Assembly: GCF_001183545.1 (NCBI RefSeq)
Contig: NZ_KQ236688.1
Location: 4,228,395-4,292,394, forward strand
Length of the DNA: 64,000 bases
From: Cellvibrio sp. pealriver
GTDB lineage: Bacteria > Pseudomonadota > Gammaproteobacteria > Pseudomonadales > Cellvibrionaceae
Direction: 5' to 3'
Shown piece by piece: positions 33,199-41,598 of this stretch (positions are counted from its first letter, which is position 1; every line of letters starts with the position of its first letter). Under the pieces are notes generated by a model, which saw only the letters and a program-made list of their open reading frames with translations, did not search any database and had not been told where the DNA came from. The position numbers were made by a program, and so were the translations under genes.

Positions 33199-33537
33199 AT
33201 TACAGGTCATCATTGCGGGTATTTTATTGATGTACGCCTGCACACCCGGACTGTGACCCGTTGTGCACAAATCCCTCTCACTTTTTACTGTTTTAAGTGA
33301 GATGCCCCAGCTTTGGGCGGTTTTTCAAAAGTGAGAAGAAAACTGTCCCCCTCAAATCGATACTGCCGATGTTGATGCTTACTAGTGTGCCAGTGCGTCA
33401 CGTAGTCCTTATGAATGAATAATCAATAACAAGACAACCAGCCATTTTCTGATCGGCAGCTCTCGCATTTACAACAATAAGATCTCGCAAGAGGCACGGA
33501 GGGCGCTGTCGGCAGGGAACCCAGTGGAGACAACTCT
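33199..33537. other. Intergenic region before the di-heme oxidoreductase gene
   Basis: About 340 bp without a gene. It contains CTCACTT (33277-33283) and AAGTGAG (33295-33301), an inverted pair, and another AAGTGAG at 33329-33335. These could be regulator half-sites for the polysaccharide locus downstream. No clear promoter is visible. Confidence 0.4.
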
Positions 33538-36500
33538 ATGCAAACCAACCAGATAGGCAGGCTGCTATGCCTGTTTTGTGCGTTATTGCTCAGCCCCGGC
33601 CTTTTGGCCCAAACCAACCTTGCCCAGAACAAAACGGCGACAGCCAGTACCGCCATGACCCCGGCCGCCAATGCGGTTGATGGTAATGGTGGCACCCGCT
33701 GGGAATCGAATCACGGTGTTAGCCCATCCTGGGTGAGTGTTGACCTTGGAGCCTCCTACAGCCTGTCATCGGTTGTGATCGATTGGGAGGCGGCCAATGC
33801 AGCTAACTATGAAGTGCAAGGTTCAGCTAACGGCACCAGTTGGACAACACTTGCTACCCGTACCGGTGGCACATTTGGCACCCGTACCGATACGGTCGCA
33901 GTGACGGGCTTGTATCGCTATGTGCGTGTGTACGCGACCCAGCGCAGCACTGGCAATAATTGGGGTTATTCGATCTGGGAACTAAAGGTCTATGGTGCGG
34001 TGCCTGCCAGCAGCAGTGCGGCGAGCCAGCCGGCTAATCTCAATCTGGCGTTAGGCGCGACGGCTACTGCCAGTACGCAAGTACAGCCTGCTGCACTGGC
34101 GATTGATAATAACGGTGGTTCGCGCTGGGAATCGGCTATCAATACCGACCCTTCATGGATCAGTCTGGATTTCGGCTCGGCCAAAACCCTGAGCTCGGTG
34201 GTGATTGATTGGGAAGCGGCGAACGCAGCGAACTATCAGGTACAGGGTTCAAATAACAACTCGACCTGGACGACCCTGGCTACCCGCACGGGCGGCACCT
34301 TTGGCAACCGTACCGATACAGTTGCGGTAAGCGGTTCTTATCGCTACCTGCGCATTTACGGTACTGCACGTAGCACCGGCAACCAGTGGGGCTATTCGAT
34401 TTTTGAGCTGAAAGTCTATGGCTCCAGCGGTACTGCGAGCAGTGCGCCAAGTAGTACTGCTCCAAGCAGCGTAGCGCCCAGCAGTACTCCTACCGCATCA
34501 TCGACACCTACCGTGCCTTCATCTAGCAGTGTGGCGGCAAGCATTCCGGCGAACCTGACCTATAACCGCCTGTTCCCCAACCAATTCTCGCCAGAGGTGT
34601 CGCGCAACTGGCGTATTGAGCCGGATGGCACCATCGTCACCTTCGGCAGCGGCCGCGCGCGTTCACGCCATGAAGCAGAAAGTATCTTCTATACCTTCCC
34701 AGCGTTTTATCACGAGCACCGCACCTTCAAGTTTGAAGTGCACGACCACACGCCTAAAGGCGAATCGCGCGTAGAGATTTTTTACGAGCCGGAGTACGCC
34801 AACTTTAACGATATCGGCTGCCGCAAGAGCTTGTTCAACCCCTATCGCTCTTACTTTGGGGACAACGGCGGCTTTACCCGTATTGCAACCGCTGACCCTG
34901 CGACCGGTAAAGGCGAGCGCTGGCGCTGTGTGGGTACCCGTTTTGTACCGGGTGAACGCGAAGGCCAAACCACCTTGCGGGTTGGTGAGTTCTACGATTT
35001 TGAATTCCAGCAATGGCTGGGCTTTACCGAGACAGATCCGCGGGTCAGCGCACAGCGCGTGTATTACACCGATACGTTCCGCATCAAGCTGGGCAGCCCG
35101 GGTTTGTATATCGTGAATAACGATGAGTTGAATGCCAAATTATCATCCGGTGGCGCTGCGACCGCTCCGCCTGTGCGCGCCTTTAAAGGCATCGCACCGG
35201 AAAATGTCATCAGTACATCGGGTGTGTTGGTGGATTCCAGTGGCCCAGGCTATATGCCGATCCGTTCGCCACAAGCGATTGCCAAAGGTTACCAAAAGCC
35301 GTCTTACCTGATCAGCAATCCGGCTAACAATGCGACCGTAACCTACCGTGAGGGGAACCAGACGTTCACTGACCAGGTGTTGGAATATACGCCGGGAGCG
35401 GCAAGTGCCTTTGTTGTGGAACGCCACGAGTACCAGTGGACATCGTTCTTCCGTGAAGCCCTGAACACCCGCTGGGAAACCCATAATGGCTTCCTCAATG
35501 GCCGCCGCTTGTTCCATACCAGTTTTGTGGATGGCAAACACTTTGAGCCGGGCAACCCTGACTTTACCGAAATGGCAAACCTGTCTACTGGCCTGACGAT
35601 CAACAATTCCTGTGTGGCATGTCACGTCAATAATGGTCGCGGCACCGCACCGGTAAATGGTCAATTGCCGGATACCATGGCAGTAAAAGTCAGCTCTGGC
35701 CAAACCAGTGCGACTGGCAATGCCTTACCTCACGCTTATTTTGGCAAGGTGTTGCAACCGCAATCGCGCAATGGCGGTGTTCCCGCAGAGGCCAATACCA
35801 ATGTGAATTACACGACGGTATCCGGCACCTTTAACGATGGCACGCCGTATCAATTGCAATTGCCTAACTACTCAGTACAAGTGTTGGATCAAGCCGGTGG
35901 TGCGGTGAGCTTCTTCTCGCCCCGTATGGCGCAAACCATTGTTGGATTGGGCTTGCTGGAAGCTGTGCCTGAGGCGACCTTGTTGCAACGCCATGACCCG
36001 AACGACAGCAATGGCGATGGGATTTCTGGCCGCGCGAATCAGGTGTCTGACCTGAAAACCGGCGAGCAGCGCATCGGCCGTTTTGGTTGGAAAGCGACTA
36101 TCGCCACTCTTGAGCAATTCACTGCAGATGCATTGCATGAAGATATTGGTGTCAGTACTACCATGCTGCAGGGGCCAGCCTGTGGTGCTAACCAAACCGC
36201 GTGCCGCAATGCGGGCCCTGCCGGAGTGGAGCTGAGCGATGCGCGCGTTAACCTGTTGGCTGTGTATATGCAGGCGCTGGGTGCACCGGCGCGTCGTCCG
36301 GAAACTGTGAATAACGCTGATGTTGCACGTGGCGAGCAAGTGTTCGCTAACCTGGGCTGCGGCGGCTGCCATACACCAAGTATGACCACCGATTACGGTC
36401 ACCCCCTGGCGGAGCTGCGTGGCCAAACCATCAAGCCCTACACCGACTTGTTGTTGCACGATATGGGCGCGGGCTTGGCTGATAATCTCACCAATAGCGC

Positions 36501-36717
36501 CAGCCTGAATCGCGAGTGGCGTACCCCTGCGCTTTGGGGCCTGGGTTTGACCGAAGCGGTCAATGGTCATAGCCGTTTATTGCACGACGGCCGCGCGCGT
36601 AACATTAACGAGGCGATCTTGTGGCATGGCGGTGAAGCAGCGGCAAGTCAGGCGGCCTACCGCGCTGCATCTGCTGCGCAGCGCAACGATTTGATCAAGT
36701 TCCTCGAATCGCTATAA
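33538..36717 (+). CDS. Secreted CBM32-CBM32-di-heme oxidoreductase (DUF1111-type cytochrome)
   Basis: A 1059-residue secreted protein, ATG 33538 with GGAG. Signal peptide to Ala24. Two F5/8 type C (CBM32-like) domains at about 27-155 and 165-300 are close repeats of each other (AVDGNGGTRWES...SSVVIDWEAANAANYEVQGS). A Ser/Thr/Pro linker (300-340) leads to a region of unknown fold (345-680) and a di-heme oxidoreductase domain with two CxxCH haem sites (CVACH about 692, CGGCH about 941) and LLHDMGAGLAD, WRTPALWGLG, FLHDGRA-like LLHDGRARNINEAILWHGGEA motifs. It probably passes electrons at the cell surface while bound to a glycan. It precedes a GH16 gene. Confidence 0.88.
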   Translation: MQTNQIGRLLCLFCALLLSPGLLAQTNLAQNKTATASTAMTPAANAVDGNGGTRWESNHGVSPSWVSVDLGASYSLSSVVIDWEAANAANYEVQGSANGTSWTTLATRTGGTFGTRTDTVAVTGLYRYVRVYATQRSTGNNWGYSIWELKVYGAVPASSSAASQPANLNLALGATATASTQVQPAALAIDNNGGSRWESAINTDPSWISLDFGSAKTLSSVVIDWEAANAANYQVQGSNNNSTWTTLATRTGGTFGNRTDTVAVSGSYRYLRIYGTARSTGNQWGYSIFELKVYGSSGTASSAPSSTAPSSVAPSSTPTASSTPTVPSSSSVAASIPANLTYNRLFPNQFSPEVSRNWRIEPDGTIVTFGSGRARSRHEAESIFYTFPAFYHEHRTFKFEVHDHTPKGESRVEIFYEPEYANFNDIGCRKSLFNPYRSYFGDNGGFTRIATADPATGKGERWRCVGTRFVPGEREGQTTLRVGEFYDFEFQQWLGFTETDPRVSAQRVYYTDTFRIKLGSPGLYIVNNDELNAKLSSGGAATAPPVRAFKGIAPENVISTSGVLVDSSGPGYMPIRSPQAIAKGYQKPSYLISNPANNATVTYREGNQTFTDQVLEYTPGAASAFVVERHEYQWTSFFREALNTRWETHNGFLNGRRLFHTSFVDGKHFEPGNPDFTEMANLSTGLTINNSCVACHVNNGRGTAPVNGQLPDTMAVKVSSGQTSATGNALPHAYFGKVLQPQSRNGGVPAEANTNVNYTTVSGTFNDGTPYQLQLPNYSVQVLDQAGGAVSFFSPRMAQTIVGLGLLEAVPEATLLQRHDPNDSNGDGISGRANQVSDLKTGEQRIGRFGWKATIATLEQFTADALHEDIGVSTTMLQGPACGANQTACRNAGPAGVELSDARVNLLAVYMQALGAPARRPETVNNADVARGEQVFANLGCGGCHTPSMTTDYGHPLAELRGQTIKPYTDLLLHDMGAGLADNLTNSASLNREWRTPALWGLGLTEAVNGHSRLLHDGRARNINEAILWHGGEAAASQAAYRAASAAQRNDLIKFLESL

Positions 36718-36741
36718 GTATCCAGCACGGTTAATAAGCCG

Positions 36742-36780
36742 AAACTCCCGTCAGGCAACTGGCGGGAGTTTTTTGTTTTT
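36742..36780 (+). terminator. Terminator after the di-heme oxidoreductase gene
   Basis: AAACTCCCG...CGGGAGTTT hairpin with loop TCAGGCAACTGG region, followed by TTTTG TTTTT, 25 bp after the stop codon. Confidence 0.85.
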
Positions 36781-36891
36781 CCCATGCTGTACCCAGCCAA
36801 AGTGGCACGTATCTATTTCATTCTTGAGTTGATGTGGGACGATTTTCGCGCCAATCGATGTGAGTATCGCCGCGCCTGATTGCCAGTACGG

Positions 36892-36918
36892 CCAGTAGAG
36901 CCAGTACAAACTAGTCGG
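36892..36918 (+). repeat. Three tandem 9-bp repeats upstream of the GH16 gene
   Basis: GCCAGTACG, GCCAGTAGA, GCCAGTACA at 36892-36900, 36901-36909 and 36910-36918, 35 bp before the start codon. They may be regulator contacts or simple slippage. Confidence 0.5.
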
Positions 36919-36952
36919 GAACGTCACGCTAATAATAATCATCGAGGCTCAA

Positions 36953-39900
36953 ATGAAATTCTCTCTCCCTCTGATCTCCTACATCAGTGTGGTGTGTATT
37001 GCACTCACTGCCTGTGGGGGTGGTTCCTCTGATAACAAGAACACTAGCTCCAGTAAAGTTGCCCAAACCGGTAGTTCCGCGGCAGGTGTGGCTGAATCAT
37101 CCATTAATGCCAGCTCAAGCCAGCCTGCTGCAACGGTTGTATTGAGTGGCCGGGTAGCCATTGGTGCTGCAATACCTAATGCCACTGTGGTTGCACGTTG
37201 CGCCGATGGCAGCGGTTTTACCGCGCCAGTCGTCACCGACATTAACGGCGGTTATCAAGGCACTATTCCGGCCACAGCCAGTTTGCCTTGTGCATTACAG
37301 GCTCGCGGTGGCCAACCGGAAGTGGTGTTGCACAGTTACGCCACTAGCGCGGGCAACGTTAACATCACCGTGTTGACCGATCTGATCCTTGCCGGTGCCA
37401 GCGGTCAATCGCCAGCAACCTGGTTCGACAGCAGCGATTGGCAGTCCGTCGGGGCGACTCTGGAGTCTACCCAAGCCGAGTTGGCGCGCCAGTTAGCCCA
37501 ATCTGGCTATACCCTGGATAGCGAAACCTTCTCACCCTTTACCGTCAGCTTTGTGATTGGCGATGCCCATGACCAAATCATGGACCGTTTGCAGGAAGCG
37601 ATTGCTGCGGATGGCGATCTGGACAGCTACGAAGACCTGCTCGAACAAATAAAATCTGGCGAAGGGCTGGGAGTGATTCCACCGGTTCCTGCAAGCTCCA
37701 GCAGCAGCTCAAGCAGTGCAGCACAAACCTCATCGGTGCAGACTTCACTCGATGCGGGATCATCCTCCAGCTCCAGTGCTGCCAGCAGTGTTGCATCGAG
37801 CACTACTGTAGTGGTGCCCGCCCCAAGTTCTGTACCTGCCAGTTCAGTGGCACCGAGTTCTGTTCCAGCCAGTTCAACAGCTCCGAGTTCGGTGCCTGCC
37901 AGTTCGGTAGCGCCCAGTTCTGTGGTACCGAGTTCAGTGGCACCGAGTTCTGTACCGGCTAGTTCAGTTGCCCCAAGTTCTATCCCGGCAAGTTCAAGCT
38001 CAGTCGAGTCAAGTTCTGTTGCCAGCAGTTCTACTCCTGCAAGCAGCTCAGCAGCCAGCTCCAGTGCACCGGCGTGGAATCTGGTGTGGGAAGACGAATT
38101 TGAAGGCACCAGTATCGACTCCACCAAGTGGGAACACGAAGTTAACTGCTGGGGCGGCGGTAATAACGAGGCCCAGTGCTACGTTAATAACCCGGCCAAC
38201 AGTTTTGTTACGGATGGCCTGTTAAATATCAAAGCCATCAGAGGTCATGTATGCGGCCCAGCGAAGAATCAGGAAGACCCTGGCTATAACCCTGCGGATA
38301 CCTCGGTATGTAAGGATTATTCATCTGCCCGTTTGCGCACCAAAGGCAAGGCGGATTGGAAATATGGTCGCATGGAAATCAGGGCGAAAATGCCATCCAT
38401 TGGCGGCGGTGTATGGCCTGCGATTTGGATGCTGCCTACCGATACCACCAAATATGGCGGTTGGCCGCACAGTGGCGAGATCGACATTATGGAAGCCTTC
38501 CAGCCAGGCGTGTCAGGCCCGCAACCAACCGGTGCTGCCAACGAAATCCACGGCACTCTGCACTATGGCTATTCATGGCCTATCAACCAGTACAGCGGCG
38601 CGTCTTATGAACCACCAACCAATATTTGGGATGATTTCCATACCTACGCGGTGGAGTGGGAAGAGGGCGAGATTCGCTGGTATGTGGATGACGTACTCTT
38701 TGCGCGCAACAGCGGTAACTGGTTTATCTATTACTGGGGTGGTCAGGAATTGGGCTATCAGGTAGGCACTGGTGCCCAGCCGTTCGATCAACCTTTCCAC
38801 ATGATTTTGAACGTGGCATTGGGTAATGGCAGCTATGTTCCTTATCCAACCTTCGGACCTTCTGACAATGTCACCATGGAAGTAGACTTCGTTAAAGTCT
38901 ACGAATGCTCTGCTGATCCGGTGACCGGTAAGGGTTGTGAAACACCGACTGCTGACCCCAGTGTGGTAGCAACCGAGATTGCCAAAGACACACCGCCACC
39001 GGCTACCTGGGATACCCGCTGGTTGTACAAAGACGGTTTGCAAACGCTGTCATTTGATATCAATGGTGCACAGGTACCGGGGCCAATGTCTCTGGGTAGT
39101 TATGCTTGCCCGACGTGGGAAGGTTGGTGCCCTGCCGGTTCAAGCATCACCGTCACTGAACCAAACATTACCGATGGCCCTGGCGGCGAACCGGCTAAAG
39201 TGTTGGATCTTGCATTTGCGGGTATCAGCAACGCCTTTATCATCTTTGGTGAAGCCGGATCAGAAGATGCGCTCGACTTTGGTGGTTCCATCACCGAATA
39301 CGGCCGCGCTGCGAACCTGGGTGAGATCAAGTTTGATATGCGGGTATTGGATATCGATGCCAACACCAAGTTGCGCATCAAGCTGGACAGTGGTTATCCA
39401 AACAACAGCTACCACGAGATCGAAATCCCGGCGGAAAATGAATGGGCGGAAGTGTCTGTGCGTCTTTACACCTTGCTGCCCAATACCAACGAAGGCTATG
39501 CATCACCGGTGAATTTCAAGAGCATCAAAAACCCCTTCGTGATTGAGCCGGTTGGCGGCAATGCGCACGTGCAGCTCAACAATATCCGCATCGTCTGCCA
39601 GGACAGCGAAGAGTGGGGCGATTGCAATATCAAGCCGGTAGTTCCGCCAGAGCCGATCACCGAAGATATGGATGTTTTTGTGGGTGGATTGTCAGCAGAC
39701 TGGGGTAACCCAGGGTTTGGTGTATGGCAGATCGATGGTCAAAATATCCAGATTGACGCGACCGTGAATGATCCGGATAAAGGTACGGTAACGCAGGTTG
39801 CATTTACCTCTACCGGCATGGGCACCTTCTACATCCAGGGTGGTGCCAAAGACCTGAGTGCGTTTGCCGAGGGTGATCTGGTGTTTGATCTTAAAGTGGT

Positions 39901-40153
39901 AAGCAATACAGGTAATACCAGTGGCTTCCTTGTGAAGGCTGATTGTGGTTTTCCTTGTGTAGGTGAGGAAATACCTGTTCCTCTACCGGCGGATAACAAT
40001 TGGCATACCATCACAGTGCCTATTGCGAGCATTGCAGCTAAAGCTGGTTTTGACATCACAAAAGTAAATACACCTTTCTCGCTGTGGCCGGTATTTGGTC
40101 AACAAAATGTCACTTTCCAAGTGGCAAATGTTCGCTGGAGGCTCCCGCAATAA
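36953..40153 (+). CDS. GH16 family lipoprotein (laminarinase-type) with C-terminal binding modules
   Basis: A 1066-residue lipoprotein: lipobox LTAC with Cys21. Residues of about 60-240 are a region with a carboxypeptidase-regulatory-like start (GRVAIGAAIPNATVVARCADGSGF), then a long Ser/Ala/Pro/Val linker (about 240-370) of near-repeats such as SSVPASSVAP. The GH16 domain spans about 374-652 with catalytic GEIDIMEAF (Glu509, Asp511, Glu514), WEDEFEGTSIDSTKWEHEVNCWGGGNNEAQCY and VWPAIWMLP. Two C-terminal modules (about 684-882 and 904-1066) look like galactose-binding-type domains (ExoP C-terminal type). It likely cleaves beta-1,3 or mixed beta-glucans at the cell surface. A terminator follows. 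Confidence 0.92.
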   Translation: MKFSLPLISYISVVCIALTACGGGSSDNKNTSSSKVAQTGSSAAGVAESSINASSSQPAATVVLSGRVAIGAAIPNATVVARCADGSGFTAPVVTDINGGYQGTIPATASLPCALQARGGQPEVVLHSYATSAGNVNITVLTDLILAGASGQSPATWFDSSDWQSVGATLESTQAELARQLAQSGYTLDSETFSPFTVSFVIGDAHDQIMDRLQEAIAADGDLDSYEDLLEQIKSGEGLGVIPPVPASSSSSSSSAAQTSSVQTSLDAGSSSSSSAASSVASSTTVVVPAPSSVPASSVAPSSVPASSTAPSSVPASSVAPSSVVPSSVAPSSVPASSVAPSSIPASSSSVESSSVASSSTPASSSAASSSAPAWNLVWEDEFEGTSIDSTKWEHEVNCWGGGNNEAQCYVNNPANSFVTDGLLNIKAIRGHVCGPAKNQEDPGYNPADTSVCKDYSSARLRTKGKADWKYGRMEIRAKMPSIGGGVWPAIWMLPTDTTKYGGWPHSGEIDIMEAFQPGVSGPQPTGAANEIHGTLHYGYSWPINQYSGASYEPPTNIWDDFHTYAVEWEEGEIRWYVDDVLFARNSGNWFIYYWGGQELGYQVGTGAQPFDQPFHMILNVALGNGSYVPYPTFGPSDNVTMEVDFVKVYECSADPVTGKGCETPTADPSVVATEIAKDTPPPATWDTRWLYKDGLQTLSFDINGAQVPGPMSLGSYACPTWEGWCPAGSSITVTEPNITDGPGGEPAKVLDLAFAGISNAFIIFGEAGSEDALDFGGSITEYGRAANLGEIKFDMRVLDIDANTKLRIKLDSGYPNNSYHEIEIPAENEWAEVSVRLYTLLPNTNEGYASPVNFKSIKNPFVIEPVGGNAHVQLNNIRIVCQDSEEWGDCNIKPVVPPEPITEDMDVFVGGLSADWGNPGFGVWQIDGQNIQIDATVNDPDKGTVTQVAFTSTGMGTFYIQGGAKDLSAFAEGDLVFDLKVVSNTGNTSGFLVKADCGFPCVGEEIPVPLPADNNWHTITVPIASIAAKAGFDITKVNTPFSLWPVFGQQNVTFQVANVRWRLPQ

Positions 40154-40198
40154 ACGTCTGTTGTAACGATGGACTAAAATAAGCATTGAGCGAAAAAC

Positions 40199-40232
40199 AA
40201 AAACGCCCATCAGGTAACTGATGGGCGTTTTC
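40199..40232 (+). terminator. Terminator after the GH16 gene
   Basis: AACGCCCATCAG / CTGATGGGCGTT with GTAA loop and T-rich tail, about 50 bp after the stop codon. Confidence 0.9.
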
Positions 40233-40258
40233 ATTTTTCATGAGGATAACTTTCAGAA

Positions 40259-40358
40259 GGGCTCCGGTATTTCATCGGAGACCGTATGCAGCATGGATAC
40301 TGCATTCGAGCCTACAGGGACGTATTTACGGCGAGTCTCCGAGGGAATACCGGAGCCC
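40259..40358. repeat. Intergenic palindromic repeat element (about 100 bp)
   Basis: 24-bp inverted arms, 40259-40282 and 40335-40358, matching at 22 of 24 positions (outer part GGGCTCCGGTATT). Inside is a smaller hairpin ATGCAG/CTGCAT (40286-40291 with 40300-40305) and the string GAGCCTACAGGGACGTATTT. This has the build of ERIC- or MITE-like intergenic repeats common in gammaproteobacteria. It stands between convergent genes. Confidence 0.7.
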
Positions 40359-40384
40359 GTCCTTTGAATATTCACAATAAAAAA

Positions 40385-41332
40385 TCAAACCAAATCTTTA
40401 TCAGTAGCAAATGACAGCGCGAAAGATTTTGGGCCTACGTTGATAGCGCCCGTCATGCTCATCATCGACAGCATGGTTTTTACATTGTATTGCTTACAGA
40501 ATTCACGGAACTCCACCAGAATCGGTTCGTCTTTGATTTCTTCCAGCAAACCGCCGTAACTCATCGCGACTACTTCACTGGTCAAACCCTGTTGAATTTG
40601 TTTTTTCACGTGCGTGAGCAATTTTTCCAATGCACCTAAAAAACCTCTGCCGGTATCGATTTTTTCGGTATTGCCGCGATGCAATTGCACAATCGGGCGC
40701 AGGTTTAAAGCGCTCGCCAATTTAAAATTGATCCAGGAAATATTGTTGTCACCTTTGCGCAAATGGCGACGCTCACGCATGTACGACAAATCGTTCGGAA
40801 TTAAATAGCCATAGACTTGATCGCGCATATTGTCGATTTCGCGGATCGATTTATTCAGCGGCAAATTATCAACTTGAATGCGTTTGACCAATTCGTACAC
40901 CAGCAAAGCATGGCCAGTGAACATAGACATTGAGTCATATAAACGGATACGAAATGGCGAACGGCCTTCGCTTTTTTCCATCTCGCGAAATTTGGGTTCG
41001 TTCACCAGCGCAGCTTCTGACACGCGCTTGAACACATCACTTTTTTTACTGTTGATGGTCACCACTTGCACCAGATCGTATTTCGGTAGCAAGCGATCTC
41101 TGAGAATGTCTGTCATGTCATTGACGGAAAGTGGATCAGACTGCGCCAAGCCGTACACATCGCGTGAATGGTTTTTGTAAAAATTCAGCATGGTTTGTGG
41201 ATCGCGATAATCCAGTTCCTGGCCTTTGGCGTGCTTGATGTAAATCGGCAGCACTTCAATGTTGTGTTGCTGGATAAATTTCGCTGGTAAATCGCATGTT
41301 GAATCGACAGCAATACACGTCCTGGATGACAT
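40385..41332 (-). CDS. DegV family protein (fatty-acid-binding fold)
   Basis: A 315-residue protein taken from ATG 41332, where the family's N-terminal motif starts (SRTCIAVDSTCDLPAKFIQQHNIEVLPIYI); the open frame runs about 300 nt further upstream with no homologous features. Also seen are GLAQSDPLSVNDM, VVTINSKKSDVFK and a C-terminal NVGPKSFALSFAT. DegV proteins bind a fatty acid and in Gram-positives (FakB) hand it to a kinase. The FakB-type motif is only partly kept, with an unusual RIRLYDSMSMFTGHALLVYE. Function here is unknown. Confidence 0.85.
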   Translation of the reverse strand: MSSRTCIAVDSTCDLPAKFIQQHNIEVLPIYIKHAKGQELDYRDPQTMLNFYKNHSRDVYGLAQSDPLSVNDMTDILRDRLLPKYDLVQVVTINSKKSDVFKRVSEAALVNEPKFREMEKSEGRSPFRIRLYDSMSMFTGHALLVYELVKRIQVDNLPLNKSIREIDNMRDQVYGYLIPNDLSYMRERRHLRKGDNNISWINFKLASALNLRPIVQLHRGNTEKIDTGRGFLGALEKLLTHVKKQIQQGLTSEVVAMSYGGLLEEIKDEPILVEFREFCKQYNVKTMLSMMSMTGAINVGPKSFALSFATDKDLV

Positions 41333-41598
41333 TTTCAAAACCCCGTAATTTGGTAGCATTTTTTGTGAGTGCCGTCCCGGGCGGTTGTTTCCTGTCGCTC
41401 GCGCTGTTTTCTTGCGTACAGCACCTGAGCCGATGGTGCCAGTATCCGGTGTGCGCAAAAAAAGCAGTAGTCGCAAATTTCCCTGAAATCTGTGCGGCGT
41501 TGCGGAAGTTGTTGTGAGGAATAACCGGTACGCGTGTGAGCTTTGGCTTACACGATGGGAGACTTTATCGACAAAACAGGGGGGGGACTGGCTGGCAT

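Noticed and set aside
37627..38127. Minus-strand frame of 166 residues rich in ELGATELAGTE, resembling pentapeptide repeats
   Set aside because: It is the antisense reading of the polyserine linker of the GH16 lipoprotein; no ribosome site or independent support.
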